The position numbers and the translations under genes are program-made. A model generated the notes under the pieces. It searched no databases and was not told the DNA's origin. It saw nothing but the letters and a program-made list of their open reading frames with translations. Shown here piece after piece: positions 1 through 9,616 of a stretch of 64,000 nucleotides of DNA; the first letter of the stretch is position 1, and the number at the start of each line of letters is the position of its first letter. Origin of the DNA: Pandoraea thiooxydans (GTDB lineage Bacteria > Pseudomonadota > Gammaproteobacteria > Burkholderiales > Burkholderiaceae); the NCBI RefSeq assembly GCF_001931675.1, contig NZ_CP014839.1:4030001-4094000 (forward strand). Direction: 5' to 3'.

Positions 1-874
1 TCGCCCCCGGCTGGCGCCGCACGTTGAGAATGATCGCCGGCGTGCGGTTGTACCAGGCGCCCTGCTCGACGTTCTGCGCGGCCTGGCTGACGTGGGCGAC
101 GTCGCGCAGGTACACCGGTGCGCCGTTGCGATAAGCGATCACCGTGTCGAGATAGCCGGCCGGGTCCTTGATCTGGTCGTTGGCGTTGATCGTGTAGTCG
201 AGCTCGGGGCCGTCGAAATTGCCCTTGGGCTGGCTGACGTTGACGGTGTTGAGCAGCGTGCGCAGATCGTCGATATTCAGGCCGTAGGCGGCCAGCTTCT
301 GCGGATCGGCCTCGACCCGCACCGCCGGCACGTTGCCGCCGGCGGCGGTGACCTGGCCCACGCCGGGCACTTCGGCGATTTTCGCGGCGAGCCGGTTATT
401 GGCGACATCCTGCAGCTGGGTCAGCGACATCGACTTGGAAGTCAGCGCCAGCGTCAGGATCGGCTGGTCGGCCGGATTGACCTTGGCGTAGGTCGGCGGC
501 GCCGGCAACCCGCTGGGCAGCAGGCTGTTGGCCGCGTTGATGGCCTGCTGGACGTTTTGCTGGGCGACGTCGAGATTGAGCGCGAGGTTGAATTGCAGCG
601 TGATGACCGAGGCGCCCTCGGAGCTGTACGACACCATCTGCTGCAGGCCGGGGATCTCGCCGAGCTGCACCTCCAGCGGCGCGGTCACGGTGGTGGCCAT
701 CACGTCGGGGCTGGCGCCCGGGTAGAAGGTCGTCACCTGGATGGTCGGGTAATCGACGTCGGGCAGCGACGAGACCGGCAAAAAGCGAATCGCCACCAGC
801 CCCACCAGCACGAAGGCGATCATCAGCAGCAGCGTGGCCACCGGCCGCAGAATGAACAGGCGGGAGATATTCAT
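1..874 (-). CDS. mdtB: RND efflux pump inner-membrane subunit MdtB-like (partial, C-terminus off window)
   Basis: The first 291 codons of an RND-family multidrug transporter are present; the remainder lies left of the window. The N-terminus begins [18 protein letters not shown], which is the cytoplasmic lead and first transmembrane helix typical of MdtB/MdtC/AcrB proteins, followed by the start of the periplasmic porter domain ([18 protein letters not shown]). The start ATG lies 18 bases after the mdtA stop, so the two genes form an operon. RND pumps use proton motive force and work with an adaptor (mdtA next door) and an outer-membrane channel. Whether this is MdtB, MdtC or another HAE1 pump cannot be decided without the missing part, but the MdtA partner makes MdtB the best name. 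Confidence 0.88.
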   Translation of the reverse strand, partial: MNISRLFILRPVATLLLMIAFVLVGLVAIRFLPVSSLPDVDYPTIQVTTFYPGASPDVMATTVTAPLEVQLGEIPGLQQMVSYSSEGASVITLQFNLALNLDVAQQNVQQAINAANSLLPSGLPAPPTYAKVNPADQPILTLALTSKSMSLTQLQDVANNRLAAKIAEVPGVGQVTAAGGNVPAVRVEADPQKLAAYGLNIDDLRTLLNTVNVSQPKGNFDGPELDYTINANDQIKDPAGYLDTVIAYRNGAPVYLRDVAHVSQAAQNVEQGAWYNRTPAIILNVRRQPGA

Positions 875-892
875 CGGCGCGCGACCCGCTGG

Positions 893-2107
893 CTACGACG
901 CGCGCGCGGCACTGCCCGGGGCCGCCGGGGTTGCGGCCGGCGCGCTCGCCGGCGAACCCGGCGCGGGCCGCTGCGCCGGGGCGAGCCGAATCCTGGCGCC
1001 GTCGCTCAGGCGGTCGAGACCGTCGGTAACAACCGTCTGGCCGGCGTTCAGGCCCGCGACGATGACCGTATGCCGGCCGTCGCTGGGGCCCACGGTGACC
1101 TTGCGCACCGAAACCGTCTGGTTGGGATTGACCAGAAACACATAGTCGCCCGGCGCGCCGCTTTGCACCGCCGCGGTCGGCACCAGCACGACATGCCGCA
1201 GCGTATCGACCAGCAGCCTGACGTTGACGAACTCATTCGGGAACAGCGCCTCGTCGGCGTTGGCGAACATCGCGCGCAGCGGCACGGTGCCGGTACTGGT
1301 GGCCATCTGATTGCCGACCGCGTACAGCGTGCCGGAGGCCAGCTGTTTGGTGTTGTCGCTGTTATAGACCGTCACCGGCAATTTGGCACCGGCGTTCACG
1401 CGCTGCAACACGCTGCCCAGCGCGTTTTGCGGCACGGCGAACTCGACCGTGGTGGGTTTGATGGTGGTGATCACCACCAGCTGGCTCGAGGTGGTCACGT
1501 AATTGCCCGGATCGACCAGGCGCAGGCCGACGCGGCCGGCCACCGGCGCGGTGATGTGGGCATAGGCCAGATCGAGCTCGAACTGCGCGATGCTGGCCCG
1601 GTCGGCCTTGACGGCCGCCTCTTGCTGCCGCACGGTGAACTGCTGGTCGGCGTAGGTCTGCTCGGCAATCGCCTGATGCTGGTGCAACTGCGCATAGCGC
1701 GCCAGATCGGCCCGGGCCTGGGCCAGCGCGGCCTGGTCCTTGGCCAGCTGGGCCTCGGCCTGCTGCTTGCTGATTTCGTACTGCCGGGGATCGATCTGCG
1801 CGAGAAACTGGCCCTTGGCGACGTCCTGGCCTTCCTGGTAGCCGACCGCCGTCAGGTACCCGCTCAACTGCGGCAGCACGGTGACGGTGGTGATCGGCGT
1901 GACGGTGCCCAGCGCGCTCAAGGTCTGCGGCATGTCGCCCACCGTGGCGGCGGCGACCGTGACCACCTGCGCCGGCATGCCGCGCTGGACTTTCTTGCGG
2001 CCCAACAGGTGGTACAGCACCAGCGCGACGAGCACCAGCAACACCACCAGGATGATCAGGCGCCCGCGGCGCCCCTGCTTGACTTGCGTGGACGGGGCCT
2101 CGCTCAT
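893..2107 (-). CDS. mdtA: Multidrug efflux periplasmic adaptor MdtA (HlyD/MFP family)
   Basis: A 404-residue membrane fusion protein that bridges an RND pump to an outer-membrane channel. A single membrane anchor occupies about residues 16-32, followed by the barrel-sandwich/lipoyl half (TVTVLPQLSGYLTAVGYQEG), a long helical hairpin rich in Gln/Ala (about 105-185), the second lipoyl half (ITAPVAGRVGLRLVDPG) and a beta-barrel domain. The tail after about residue 370 is Ala/Pro-rich and probably disordered. The order mdtA-mdtB on one strand matches the mdtABC operon. The next upstream element is an IS110 copy about 300 bases away in the same orientation, which could influence expression. Confidence 0.92.
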   Translation of the reverse strand: MSEAPSTQVKQGRRGRLIILVVLLVLVALVLYHLLGRKKVQRGMPAQVVTVAAATVGDMPQTLSALGTVTPITTVTVLPQLSGYLTAVGYQEGQDVAKGQFLAQIDPRQYEISKQQAEAQLAKDQAALAQARADLARYAQLHQHQAIAEQTYADQQFTVRQQEAAVKADRASIAQFELDLAYAHITAPVAGRVGLRLVDPGNYVTTSSQLVVITTIKPTTVEFAVPQNALGSVLQRVNAGAKLPVTVYNSDNTKQLASGTLYAVGNQMATSTGTVPLRAMFANADEALFPNEFVNVRLLVDTLRHVVLVPTAAVQSGAPGDYVFLVNPNQTVSVRKVTVGPSDGRHTVIVAGLNAGQTVVTDGLDRLSDGARIRLAPAQRPAPGSPASAPAATPAAPGSAARAS

Positions 2108-2411
2108 ATCACTCTTGTATGGATGCCTCCCGGCGATAGGTAGTAACCCGCATCGTGTTGTGAAGAAGTCGGCTGCTGCCTTGTATCCGGCCTAGTGTGT
2201 GGATCGATGGGTTGCCCCGCTCGGCCACTGGCCCCGATGTAATCCGCTGACGAACACCTCATCTCCAAAACGGACTGTTGAAGTCCGGAATGACATTCAG
2301 GTTTAGCTCGTCCCGGTCTGACCTGTTTCACATCACTTCGCTTCGTGCTGCCTGTGCGCCTTCAAAGGCTCACCATATCCTTCTAAAGGTGATGGATGAT
2401 TGGTTACCGAG
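2108..2411. other. Intergenic region between mdtA and the IS110 transposase
   Basis: About 300 bases with no supportable gene; short open frames here are not conserved-looking. It should contain the mdtA promoter and one end of the IS110 element, but I see no convincing terminal repeat or sigma-70 promoter to place either. Confidence 0.5.
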
Positions 2412-3488
2412 TTAGGCCGCAAGCGGCTTGGTGCTCTGGTAACCCCGTTGGTACTCTTGCTGCTTGGCGGTGATGGCCCAGATCGTGCGTGCCATCTTCG
2501 CGGCTTGTGCCACGATGACCACGTTCGCTGGGCGCCGCACCTTGATCTGTTCAAGCCATGGTCCCGGCTCCTTGGCGTTCGTGAGTACCGACCGCGCCCC
2601 GTGAATCAGCAACGTGCGCAAATAGGTGTCTCCTCGCTTGGAGATGCCCAGCAGATTGACCTTGCCCCCTGTGCCGCGTTGCTTTGGCACCAAGCCCAGC
2701 CACGCGCAGAATTCGCGGGCGGACTTAAAGGCGCGAGCCTCGCCCATCGTGGCGATCGCTGCCGTCGCGGTGAGCAGACCCACGCCCGGAATCTCGGCCA
2801 CGCGCTTCATGTCAACGTTCTCACGCAGGCGCTGCGCCAGCCGCTGTTCGATCGCCCTAATGTCGGCTTCGGTTTGCTTGATCCGTTGAGTTTGCTCTCG
2901 CAGGCTGTCAGCTACGTACTGCGGGATGTCCTTGGCCAACGATTCAAGCGCCGTCTCCATCTCACTGAGCAGGGCCCTCGCTCCCTTGGCGAAGATCGTG
3001 CCGAACTCATAGAGCAGGCCTCGCAGTGAGTTCATCTGCATGATTTTCATCTTCATGAGCAGCTCTCTCTGGCGGTGCAGCGTCAGCGTCGCCTGCTGCT
3101 CCAACGTCTTCATGCCCACGAACTTCGTTCCAGGTTGCTGAATAGCCAGCCAGATCGCACGTGCGTCCGTCGCGTCGGTCTTGTTGCCGCAGACAAACGG
3201 CCTTACTGCCTTGGCGTGGATGAGTCGTACGCTGTGACCCAGCGCCTTGAACTTGCGTGCCCAGTAGTGCGCACCACCGCACGCCTCAATGCCGATCAAG
3301 CAGGACTGACGGTTTGCGAAATACTCCAGCACCTTCGCACGCTTGATCTGCTGGTTAATGATTTCGCCAGTGTCCATGTCCACCGTGTGTAGCTGGAAAA
3401 CGCTCTTGGCAATGTCCACCCCAAAGACCTGCTGGCCGTCGATCAAGCCGATGATTTGCCCAGCTCCCATGCTTGCTTTACGATTCAT
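2412..3488 (-). CDS. IS110-family transposase (DEDD)
   Basis: A 358-residue IS110-family recombinase. The N-terminal RuvC-like DEDD domain shows GVDIAKSVFQLH (first Asp), IGIEACGG (Glu) and KTDATDARA (two Asp), and the C-terminal transposase_20 domain shows IPGVGLLTATAA and FCAWLGLVPKQRGTGGK with the conserved Ser region. The start MNRKASMGAG was chosen over an upstream in-frame ATG because homology begins here and the upstream stretch forms a hairpin. IS110 elements lack inverted repeats and normally make no target duplication, so the ends cannot be read directly. The gene looks intact. Confidence 0.9.
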   Translation of the reverse strand: MNRKASMGAGQIIGLIDGQQVFGVDIAKSVFQLHTVDMDTGEIINQQIKRAKVLEYFANRQSCLIGIEACGGAHYWARKFKALGHSVRLIHAKAVRPFVCGNKTDATDARAIWLAIQQPGTKFVGMKTLEQQATLTLHRQRELLMKMKIMQMNSLRGLLYEFGTIFAKGARALLSEMETALESLAKDIPQYVADSLREQTQRIKQTEADIRAIEQRLAQRLRENVDMKRVAEIPGVGLLTATAAIATMGEARAFKSAREFCAWLGLVPKQRGTGGKVNLLGISKRGDTYLRTLLIHGARSVLTNAKEPGPWLEQIKVRRPANVVIVAQAAKMARTIWAITAKQQEYQRGYQSTKPLAA

Positions 3489-3491
3489 GTC

Positions 3492-3568
3492 GGACCCTCG
3501 ATGGTGTTTGTGAAGACCTCGGTCTATCACACCCTGGGCACCTTGATGCCGTATCCATTCGAGGGTCC
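3492..3568 (-). ncRNA. Structured leader of the IS110 element, candidate bridge-RNA region
   Basis: Four bases upstream of the transposase start lies a long inverted repeat: GGACCCTCGATGG at 3492-3504 pairs with CCATTCGAGGGTCC at 3555-3568 with a single bulged base, and the enclosed 50 bases contain a second small palindrome (GACCTCGGTC). IS110-group elements are known to encode a bridge RNA in the non-coding end upstream of the recombinase. That this hairpin is part of such an RNA is inference; it could also be a transcription attenuator. Confidence 0.35.
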
Positions 3569-4054
3569 ACCTTGCGATCGCCGCAAGACAACTCCACAGA
3601 ACAGCCACGTTCTTCATCTCCGTACTCCAGTCCCAGTTTCAATCCCCGTAGGGAGGGAGGCATCCATTACATCTCCGAAAGCTATTGCCATCCGGCGCAA
3701 TGGGCTCGCCACGGCTGCGCGCGGCGGCCCCGCCAAGCATAGCAGGGGCGCAGCCTGGCGGGTAAAGCGCGCGCGCCAATGCGCCGGCCCCCTGCGCGGC
3801 AAGACAGCGGCGGGTGCATTGACGGAGCAAGGCGGCGTCAAGATGAATCCGAATGGCCATGCCGTGCAGTCTAGCGGAGGAAGCCCGGAATTTTTGTTAC
3901 ACGGCCTTGGCGAGAAATTACGAACCGTTACAGCGAAGCTGCCGTGTCACGGCGTATCGGTGGTGCGGGGATGCGACGGGGAGTGGCGAGGAGTGGCGAG
4001 GAGTGGCGAGGGGCAAAGCGCGGCCGCGCCGCCCCCGGGTGCGGCAGGGCCGTG
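3569..4054. other. Non-coding stretch beside the IS110 element
   Basis: No supported gene. It holds the far flank of the IS110 element and a short tandem repeat near 3981-4010. Open frames crossing this segment on both strands are high-GC shadows. Confidence 0.5.
3981..4010. repeat. Three perfect tandem copies of GAGTGGCGAG
   Basis: A 10-bp unit, GAGTGGCGAG, is repeated three times without a mismatch, then decays. It lies in the 3' flank of the small gene at 4055-4456 and has no obvious function. Confidence 0.85.
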
Positions 4055-4456
4055 TCAGGCCTTGCGGTGCGCGTCGGCGTCGAGCGCCTGTTCGGCCGCC
4101 GCGCCGACCAGGCCGCGGTAATACAGATGCGCGCCGATCGCGAGCGAATCGTTGCGGATTTCCTGGAACGCTTTCCACGCCTTGACCGGGTCCTTGAACA
4201 GCAGGTAATGCGCCTCGCGCGCGATCAGCGTGGCGACTTCGTGCAGGCCGTGCCCGTGCAGCACGTTGACGAGCGCATCGAGGCTGTGGTGGGTGCGCGC
4301 GTCGGTGCGCGGATACAGCATATGCAGCACGGCGACCTGCTGCGTGGCCAGCGCGGCGGACAACGCCATGACGATGTCCTGGTGGTTCAGGGCGGTAACG
4401 ACGCTGTCGGTGGCGTGGTCATGCTCGGGGAACAGCGTTTCAAGGGAGGCATTCAT
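4055..4456 (-). CDS. Hypothetical protein, 133 aa
   Basis: A soluble, mostly helical protein starting MNASLETLFPEHDHATDSVV. I do not recognise a family. The start is supported by an AGGAAG ribosome-binding site about 7 bases upstream. It is rich in His and Ala, has no signal peptide or membrane segment, and stands alone between the IS110 element and the AraC-type regulator. Codon usage matches the high-GC core genes. Confidence 0.65.
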   Translation of the reverse strand: MNASLETLFPEHDHATDSVVTALNHQDIVMALSAALATQQVAVLHMLYPRTDARTHHSLDALVNVLHGHGLHEVATLIAREAHYLLFKDPVKAWKAFQEIRNDSLAIGAHLYYRGLVGAAAEQALDADAHRKA

Positions 4457-4646
4457 CGGGGATCTTCCTGCGTATCGCGTAAGCGTAATGATGGGAAGGC
4501 ACCGGCCGCCGACAAACTGCGGCGGGCGAGCCAAGCGATGGAAAACACTCAACGGCGCCCAACCGTGCGATGCAGGGCATTTGCCCCCCTGACATCCGGC
4601 CCTGGCGCATCACATCGAACCTGCGCCGGCACGCGTCGAGCTCGAA

Positions 4647-5633
4647 TTATATCGGCTGAAGAGAATTTTCGTGCGGTGCAGCATCGCGCCCCTCGTGGCG
4701 GCGCCACTCGCCCGGGGTCATGCCGGTGCGTTGCGTGAAGGCGCGCCGGAATGCCGCCACCGATTGGTAGCCGACGATTTCCGCCACCGCCTCGGTGGAC
4801 AGCGCCGGCTTTTTCAGCGCGTTGGCGGCCAGGCTCATGCGCAAGTCGGTCAACAGATCGCTGGCCGAGCGGCCGACCTTGTCCTGGAAATGGCGGGCGA
4901 GCGTGGCGCGCGACATGTGACAGCGTTGCGCCAGTTCGGGCAGGGTCCATGGATGCGCGGGGTCGTCGAACATCGCCGTGAGCGCGGGCGCCAGGCGCGG
5001 CTGGCCGGCCAGCGCCAGCAGCCCGAGCGCGGGCGTCTGCGCTTCGCTGGCCAGGCGCAGCGTGAGGGCGAACAGGGCCGCCGACAACGCATTGAGCAGC
5101 GCATGCCCGCCCAGTTGGTCGCCCAACGATTCGGCCCGCATCAAGCCCAGCAGGCCGGCGAGCTGCGCGGCGGTGGTCTGCGGCGGCGTCTCGCCAGCGG
5201 GCGCCGCGCGCACCACCAGCCGCTGCGGCAGGTAATCGCGCATCAGGCGGTCGTGCGGCGCGGCCAGCCGAAAGCGCCCGCACAGCATGTCGAGCCGGTC
5301 GCCGCCGCCGGCGTTTTCGCTGAGCGTGACGCGGCTCAGCGCAGCGCGCTCGACGGTGGGCAGCGGCGGCGCGCCGCTGCCGTCGTGCAGCACGTGCGTC
5401 GAGCCGTGCGGCAGCAGCACGATATCGCCGGGCCCCAGGCGTTGCGGCGCGTCGCCGCCCGGCGCCTCGAGGATCGCGGTGCCCTTGAGCACCACGTGAT
5501 AGGGCATGTCGCCAGGCAAGATATCTTCATACACCGTGCGCCACGGCGCGCCATAGCTGCAGCGATATTCGAGCTCGCCGGTCACGGTCATCATCGCGAG
5601 CAGGCGGCTCAACCAATCCATCGGGGGTGACAT
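4647..5633 (-). CDS. AraC-family transcriptional regulator with N-terminal cupin domain
   Basis: 328 residues. The N-terminal half is a cupin-type sensor domain (GDMPYHVVLKGTAILE, LGPGDIVLLPHGSTHVL), and the last about 100 residues are the twin helix-turn-helix AraC DNA-binding domain (ELAQRCHMSRATLARHFQ, then EIVGYQSVAAFRRAFTQ and TGMTPGEWRR). ATG at 5633 was preferred because AAGGA lies 5 bases upstream; an alternative ATG is 12 bases in. It is transcribed divergently from the AhpD-like gene at 5750, and this cupin-AraC class is commonly paired with the oxidoreductase it controls, so that gene is the probable target (inference). Confidence 0.9.
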   Translation of the reverse strand: MSPPMDWLSRLLAMMTVTGELEYRCSYGAPWRTVYEDILPGDMPYHVVLKGTAILEAPGGDAPQRLGPGDIVLLPHGSTHVLHDGSGAPPLPTVERAALSRVTLSENAGGGDRLDMLCGRFRLAAPHDRLMRDYLPQRLVVRAAPAGETPPQTTAAQLAGLLGLMRAESLGDQLGGHALLNALSAALFALTLRLASEAQTPALGLLALAGQPRLAPALTAMFDDPAHPWTLPELAQRCHMSRATLARHFQDKVGRSASDLLTDLRMSLAANALKKPALSTEAVAEIVGYQSVAAFRRAFTQRTGMTPGEWRRHEGRDAAPHENSLQPI

Positions 5634-5749
5634 CGCAATCCTTAACGTGAGACGTATGAGCATTTTATTGAGCGATTACGGACTCATCAAGCTCATTTTT
5701 CGCCGTTACAGTGGAGGCTCCTTACATCACTCAACCAAGGAGTCCGACC
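5634..5749. promoter_or_regulatory. Divergent promoter region, AraC regulator / AhpD-like gene
   Basis: A 116-base AT-richer gap between two divergent starts, the likely regulator binding region. AAGGAG precedes the plus-strand ATG. I could not assign an operator with confidence. Confidence 0.5.
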
Positions 5750-6286
5750 ATGAGCCGCATTGCCATCCCCGCTATCGAATCCGCCACCGGCGCCACCGCC
5801 GAAGCCTATGCCCTGGCCAAAAAGGCTGCCGGCGGCGTGCCCAACCTGTTTGCCGCGCTGGGCCACTTGACCCCCGAAGGGCTGAAGGCCTATCTGAACG
5901 CCGAAGGCGTGGTGGCCGCGGGCACCCTGAGCCGGCAAGACCGCGAAACGATCAAGCTGCTGGTCAGCGAAGTGGCGGGCTGCGACTATTGCGTGGCCGC
6001 GCACTCGCTGCTGGGCAAAATGGCCGGCCTGAAGCCCGACACGCTGCGCCAGATCCGCGCCGGCGAGGCCACCGGCGAGCCCCAGCGCGACGCACTGGCG
6101 CGATTCGTGCGCACCCTGGTGCAAACGCGCGGCACGGTGAGCGCCGACGCGGTCGAGGCGATTCGCGCGGCCGGCTACAGCGAGGTGCAACTGGCGGAGA
6201 TCTCGCTGGTGATCGCGCTGACCGTGTTCACCAACCTGTTCAACCGCATCAACGACACCGAGGTGGATTTTCCACCGGTCGAATAA
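5750..6286 (+). CDS. Carboxymuconolactone decarboxylase / AhpD-like peroxidase-related protein
   Basis: 178 residues of the AhpD-like fold. The redox motif Cys78-x-x-Cys81-x3-His85 (GCDYCVAAHS) is intact, as in alkylhydroperoxidase D and related uncharacterised peroxidases. The start MSRIAIPAIESATG has an AAGGAG site 8 bases upstream; a longer in-frame start is less likely. It is divergent from the AraC regulator. The physiological substrate is unknown; an antioxidant role is expected from the family. Confidence 0.88.
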   Translation: MSRIAIPAIESATGATAEAYALAKKAAGGVPNLFAALGHLTPEGLKAYLNAEGVVAAGTLSRQDRETIKLLVSEVAGCDYCVAAHSLLGKMAGLKPDTLRQIRAGEATGEPQRDALARFVRTLVQTRGTVSADAVEAIRAAGYSEVQLAEISLVIALTVFTNLFNRINDTEVDFPPVE

Positions 6287-6352
6287 GGGCCGCGATCGGG
6301 CCGGGCGAGGTATAGTCGGGCGTGTGTGCCCCCTCGCCTCGTCGCCCTATCG

Positions 6353-7639
6353 ATGGATCCCGCCAAAGCCCAGGAATTGAGCCGGAGCAAGCGCCAGGCG
6401 CTGCTCCTGCTGCTGCTTGCCGCCGCCGTGTTCGTCGGCACCGCGCTCGCGCCCAGGGGCCCGTGGGTCGACGGCGTGAAGGCGGTGGCCGAAGCGGCGA
6501 TGGTCGGCGCACTGGCCGACTGGTTCGCGGTGGTCGCGCTGTTCCGGCGCGTGCCGCTGCCGGTGGTCGCCAGGCACACCGCCATCATCCCCCGCAACAA
6601 AGACCGCATCGCCGACAACCTCGCGCAGTTCGTGCGCGACAAATTTCTCGACGCGCCGTCGATCGTCGGGCTGATCCGCAGGCACGACCCGGCGCAGCGC
6701 ATCGCGCAATGGCTGACGGCCCCCGCCAATACCGAATTGCTGGGCGGCTACGTGGCCACCCTCACCGCCGGCCTGCTGGAGCTGACCGACGACGCGCGCA
6801 TCCAGCGCTTTATCCGGGATGCGCTGCACGCGCTGCTGGGCAAGCTCGATCTGTCGCAATCGATGGGCACGCTGCTCGACACGCTCACGCAGGACGGCCG
6901 GCACCAGAAGCTGCTCGACGCGGGCATCGCGCAATTCGTCGCACTGCTCGACAAACCCGAGACGCGCGCCTTCATCGCCGCGCGCATCGTCGAATGGCTC
7001 AAGCGCGAACATCCCAAAAAGGAACGCGTGCTGCCCACCGAATGGCTCGGCGAAAACGGCGCGGCAATGGTGGCCAAGGCGGTCAACTCGGTGCTCTCCG
7101 ACATCAGCGCCAACCCGCGCCACGTACTGCGCGAACGCTTCGACGCGGCGGCCGCCACGCTGATCGACAAGCTCAAGACCGACCCGGCGTTTCTCGCCAA
7201 GGGCGAGCAGATCAAGCGCTACATCCAGGACGACCCGGCGCTCAATCGCTACATCGCGGAGCTGTGGGGCCAACTGCGCCGCTGGCTCAAGGACGACATC
7301 ACGCGCGGCGACTCGGTGCTGCACGCCAGAGTCGCCGCCGCCGGCCAATGGCTCGGCAAGGAGCTGGCCACCAACGCGGCCCTGCGCGAAGCGCTCAACG
7401 AACACATGGAAACCGCCGCGCGCGCCATGGCGCCGGACTTCTCGGCTTTTCTCACCCGGCACATCAGCGACACCGTCAAAAACTGGGACGCCGCCGACAT
7501 GTCGCGGCAGATCGAACTGCACATCGGCAAGGACCTGCAATTCATCCGCATCAACGGCACGCTGGTCGGCGGGTGCATCGGCCTGTTGCTGTATTTGAGC
7601 AGTTATGCGATCGAGGCGGTGCGGGCGCATTTGATGTAG
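6353..7639 (+). CDS. DUF445 membrane protein (YjiN-like)
   Basis: A 428-residue DUF445 protein. An N-terminal transmembrane helix (about residues 17-35) is followed by the family signature [20 protein letters not shown] and [20 protein letters not shown], a long soluble helical region, and a C-terminal hydrophobic helix ([20 protein letters not shown]). The ATG at 6353 is chosen; a GTG 27 bases upstream in frame is possible. Function is not established for the family. It appears monocistronic. Confidence 0.88.
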   Translation: MDPAKAQELSRSKRQALLLLLLAAAVFVGTALAPRGPWVDGVKAVAEAAMVGALADWFAVVALFRRVPLPVVARHTAIIPRNKDRIADNLAQFVRDKFLDAPSIVGLIRRHDPAQRIAQWLTAPANTELLGGYVATLTAGLLELTDDARIQRFIRDALHALLGKLDLSQSMGTLLDTLTQDGRHQKLLDAGIAQFVALLDKPETRAFIAARIVEWLKREHPKKERVLPTEWLGENGAAMVAKAVNSVLSDISANPRHVLRERFDAAAATLIDKLKTDPAFLAKGEQIKRYIQDDPALNRYIAELWGQLRRWLKDDITRGDSVLHARVAAAGQWLGKELATNAALREALNEHMETAARAMAPDFSAFLTRHISDTVKNWDAADMSRQIELHIGKDLQFIRINGTLVGGCIGLLLYLSSYAIEAVRAHLM

Positions 7640-7868
7640 GGTAGGCGCGCGGCGCCGGCACATGCCGATGCGCGCGCACCCCGACATTTCCGGCTATCAC
7701 TAAAGTTTGCATGCCGCGTGCCGTTATCGTGTGTGTCGCACTACGCAACGGGCGCCAACCGCTCGCGGCAGCACCGTCGCCCCAACATCCAGCAAATCGG
7801 CCTGTCGCGCTCGTTTCACTGTAAAGAACTTCGCTGGCCGATGGGCCGGCAAAGGCGCTGACCAAGGC

Positions 7869-8249
7869 ATGACAAACATCGATTACGGATTCGAGACCAT
7901 AGGCATTGCGCAGCTGGCCGCGCTGGACGCCGACCGGCTCGACGAACTGCCCTACGGCGTGATCGGCTTCGCGCCGGACTTTTTGGTGACGCACTACAAC
8001 GCCACCGAATCGCGCAACGCGGGGCTTTCCGCGGCGCGCATTCTGGCCCGCCATATTTTCGAGGAAGTCGCGCCGTGCATGAACAACTTCATGGTCGCGC
8101 AACGGTTTCTCGACGCCCAGACGCTCGATGAAATCATCCCCTACGTGCTCACCCTGCGCATGCGCCCCACCCCCGTGCGGCTGCGCCTGCTGATGTCGCC
8201 CGAGATCGCCACGCGGTATCTGCTGATCGAGCGCAAGGTGGCCGCATGA
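7869..8249 (+). CDS. Photoactive-yellow-protein-like PAS sensor
   Basis: A 126-residue single-domain PAS protein that aligns end to end with photoactive yellow protein. Three chromophore-site residues of Halorhodospira PYP (Tyr42, Glu46, Cys69) are present at Tyr43, Glu47 (THYNATES) and Cys70 (EEVAPCMNN), in the same spacing; PYP Thr50 is replaced by Ala. PYP carries p-coumaric acid on that Cys and senses blue light. The start ATG at 7869 follows a weak AAGG site. The stop overlaps the start of the GGDEF gene (ATGA), so the two are translationally coupled. Whether it binds chromophore is unproven, since no tyrosine ammonia-lyase or coumarate ligase gene is in the window; it could sense something else. 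Confidence 0.8.
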   Translation: MTNIDYGFETIGIAQLAALDADRLDELPYGVIGFAPDFLVTHYNATESRNAGLSAARILARHIFEEVAPCMNNFMVAQRFLDAQTLDEIIPYVLTLRMRPTPVRLRLLMSPEIATRYLLIERKVAA

Positions 8250-9616
8250 ACGGCCCCGACCTCGGGCCGGACGAACTCGCCGCCGAGCACGAAGCGCTGC
8301 TCTCGTTCATGTATCTCTCGCCGGTGGGCATCGTGCGCAGCGACCTGGCGGGCAACGTCGACATGATGAACCCGATGGCCGCGCAGTTGCTGATGCCGCT
8401 GGCGCAGGGCGGCGAGCTCGCCAATATTTTCGAGACGCTCGCCCCGGTCGCCCCGGAGTTGCGCCGCCTGGTGGCCGAGTTCACGCGCGAGCGCGGCCCG
8501 GTTTGCGAGAATCGCCGGCTGTACGTGAACCCGGCCAGGCACCACCCGGCCGTGCTTAGCTGCTCAATCATCAGGATCGGCGCCGGCTTCCTGATGACCG
8601 TATTGACCGACATCTCGCGCCAGGTCGCCGCCGAGCGGCAAGTGCGCCAAACCGAATCGTGGCTGGCCGGCATCTACACCAGCGTGCACGACTTCGCCTT
8701 CTTCACGCTCGACGCGCAGGAGCGCGTGGAGACCTGGCATCCGTCGATCGAACGGCTCACGGGTTTTCAGGCAGACGACATCGTCGGCAGGCCGCTCGAC
8801 ATTTTCTATGCCCCGGGCGAGGCGTGCCCGGGGCGCCTGGCGGAACACGTGGCGCTAGCGCGCGACGACGGCTGGCACATCGAGGAATGCTGGTGCGCGA
8901 CCCGCTCGGGCGAGCGCTTCTGGGGGCAGATTCTCGTCTCGGTGCTGCACGAAGACGGCGACGCGCCGAGCGGGTATTCCGTGGTGATTCGCGACGCCTC
9001 GCAGCGCAAGGTCACCAGCGACAACCTCGAGCGGCTGCTGACCACCGACCACCTGACCGGCGCCTCGAACCGCGCGCACTTCTTCCAGGTGGCCGAGGCC
9101 GAATTCACCCGCGCGCGGCGGCACCGGCGCCCGCTCTCGCTGGTGATGCTCGACGCCGACCACTTCAAGCGCATCAACGACACGGCCGGGCACACGGCGG
9201 GCGACGAAGTGCTGCAGCAGATCGTGCGCGAAGCCAAGCGCACGCTGCGCGCGGCCGACCTGATCGGCCGGCTCGGCGGCGAGGAATTCGCGCTGCTGCT
9301 GCCGGCCACCACGCGGCAGGAAGCCGCCGCCATCGCAGAGCGCCTGCGCGCGGCGATCGAACAGCTGCCCATCGAGACCGGCGGGCAAGTGCTGCACGCC
9401 ACCGTGAGCCTCGGCGTAGCGGCACTCGACGAATCGGAGGCGGAACTCGACGACCTGCTGGCCGCCGCGGATCGCGCGCTGTACGAAGCCAAGCGCGCGG
9501 GACGCAACTGCGTGCGCGTCGAAGACGTCGTCAAATCGGAACAAGGCGCCACGGAATCAACGAAGGGGGATGGTGAGGCGCGGCCCCCGTCCCCATCGGC
9601 AGGAGAGGCCCAATGA
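8246..9616 (+). CDS. PAS-PAS-GGDEF diguanylate cyclase
   Basis: 456 residues: a degenerate PAS domain at about 20-125, a second PAS/PAC domain at about 140-265 (TWHPSIERLTGFQADDIVGR), and a GGDEF domain at about 280-435. The active-site loop is GGEEF at 344-348, consistent with active c-di-GMP synthesis, and an RxxD inhibitory I-site (RAAD) lies exactly five residues upstream. It overlaps the PYP-like gene by 4 bases and the EAL gene by 4 bases, so all three form one operon in which the PYP-like protein may control c-di-GMP turnover (inference). It is cytosolic, with no membrane segment. Confidence 0.92.
   Translation: MNGPDLGPDELAAEHEALLSFMYLSPVGIVRSDLAGNVDMMNPMAAQLLMPLAQGGELANIFETLAPVAPELRRLVAEFTRERGPVCENRRLYVNPARHHPAVLSCSIIRIGAGFLMTVLTDISRQVAAERQVRQTESWLAGIYTSVHDFAFFTLDAQERVETWHPSIERLTGFQADDIVGRPLDIFYAPGEACPGRLAEHVALARDDGWHIEECWCATRSGERFWGQILVSVLHEDGDAPSGYSVVIRDASQRKVTSDNLERLLTTDHLTGASNRAHFFQVAEAEFTRARRHRRPLSLVMLDADHFKRINDTAGHTAGDEVLQQIVREAKRTLRAADLIGRLGGEEFALLLPATTRQEAAAIAERLRAAIEQLPIETGGQVLHATVSLGVAALDESEAELDDLLAAADRALYEAKRAGRNCVRVEDVVKSEQGATESTKGDGEARPPSPSAGEAQ

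Larger units (their letters stand above)
2412..3568 (-). mobile_element. IS110-family insertion sequence (minimum extent)
   Basis: Bounds cover the transposase and the structured leader immediately upstream of it. True ends are not determinable here because this family has no terminal inverted repeats; the element probably extends somewhat further on both sides. Confidence 0.6.

Noticed and set aside
92-2143. Long plus-strand frame across mdtA and mdtB
   Set aside because: Antisense shadow: both real genes are on the minus strand with clear RND and MFP motifs.
3636-3660. GTTTCAATCCCCGTAGGG-like sequence resembling a CRISPR repeat
   Set aside because: It occurs once, with no second repeat, spacer or cas gene; chance similarity or a lone remnant cannot be told apart.
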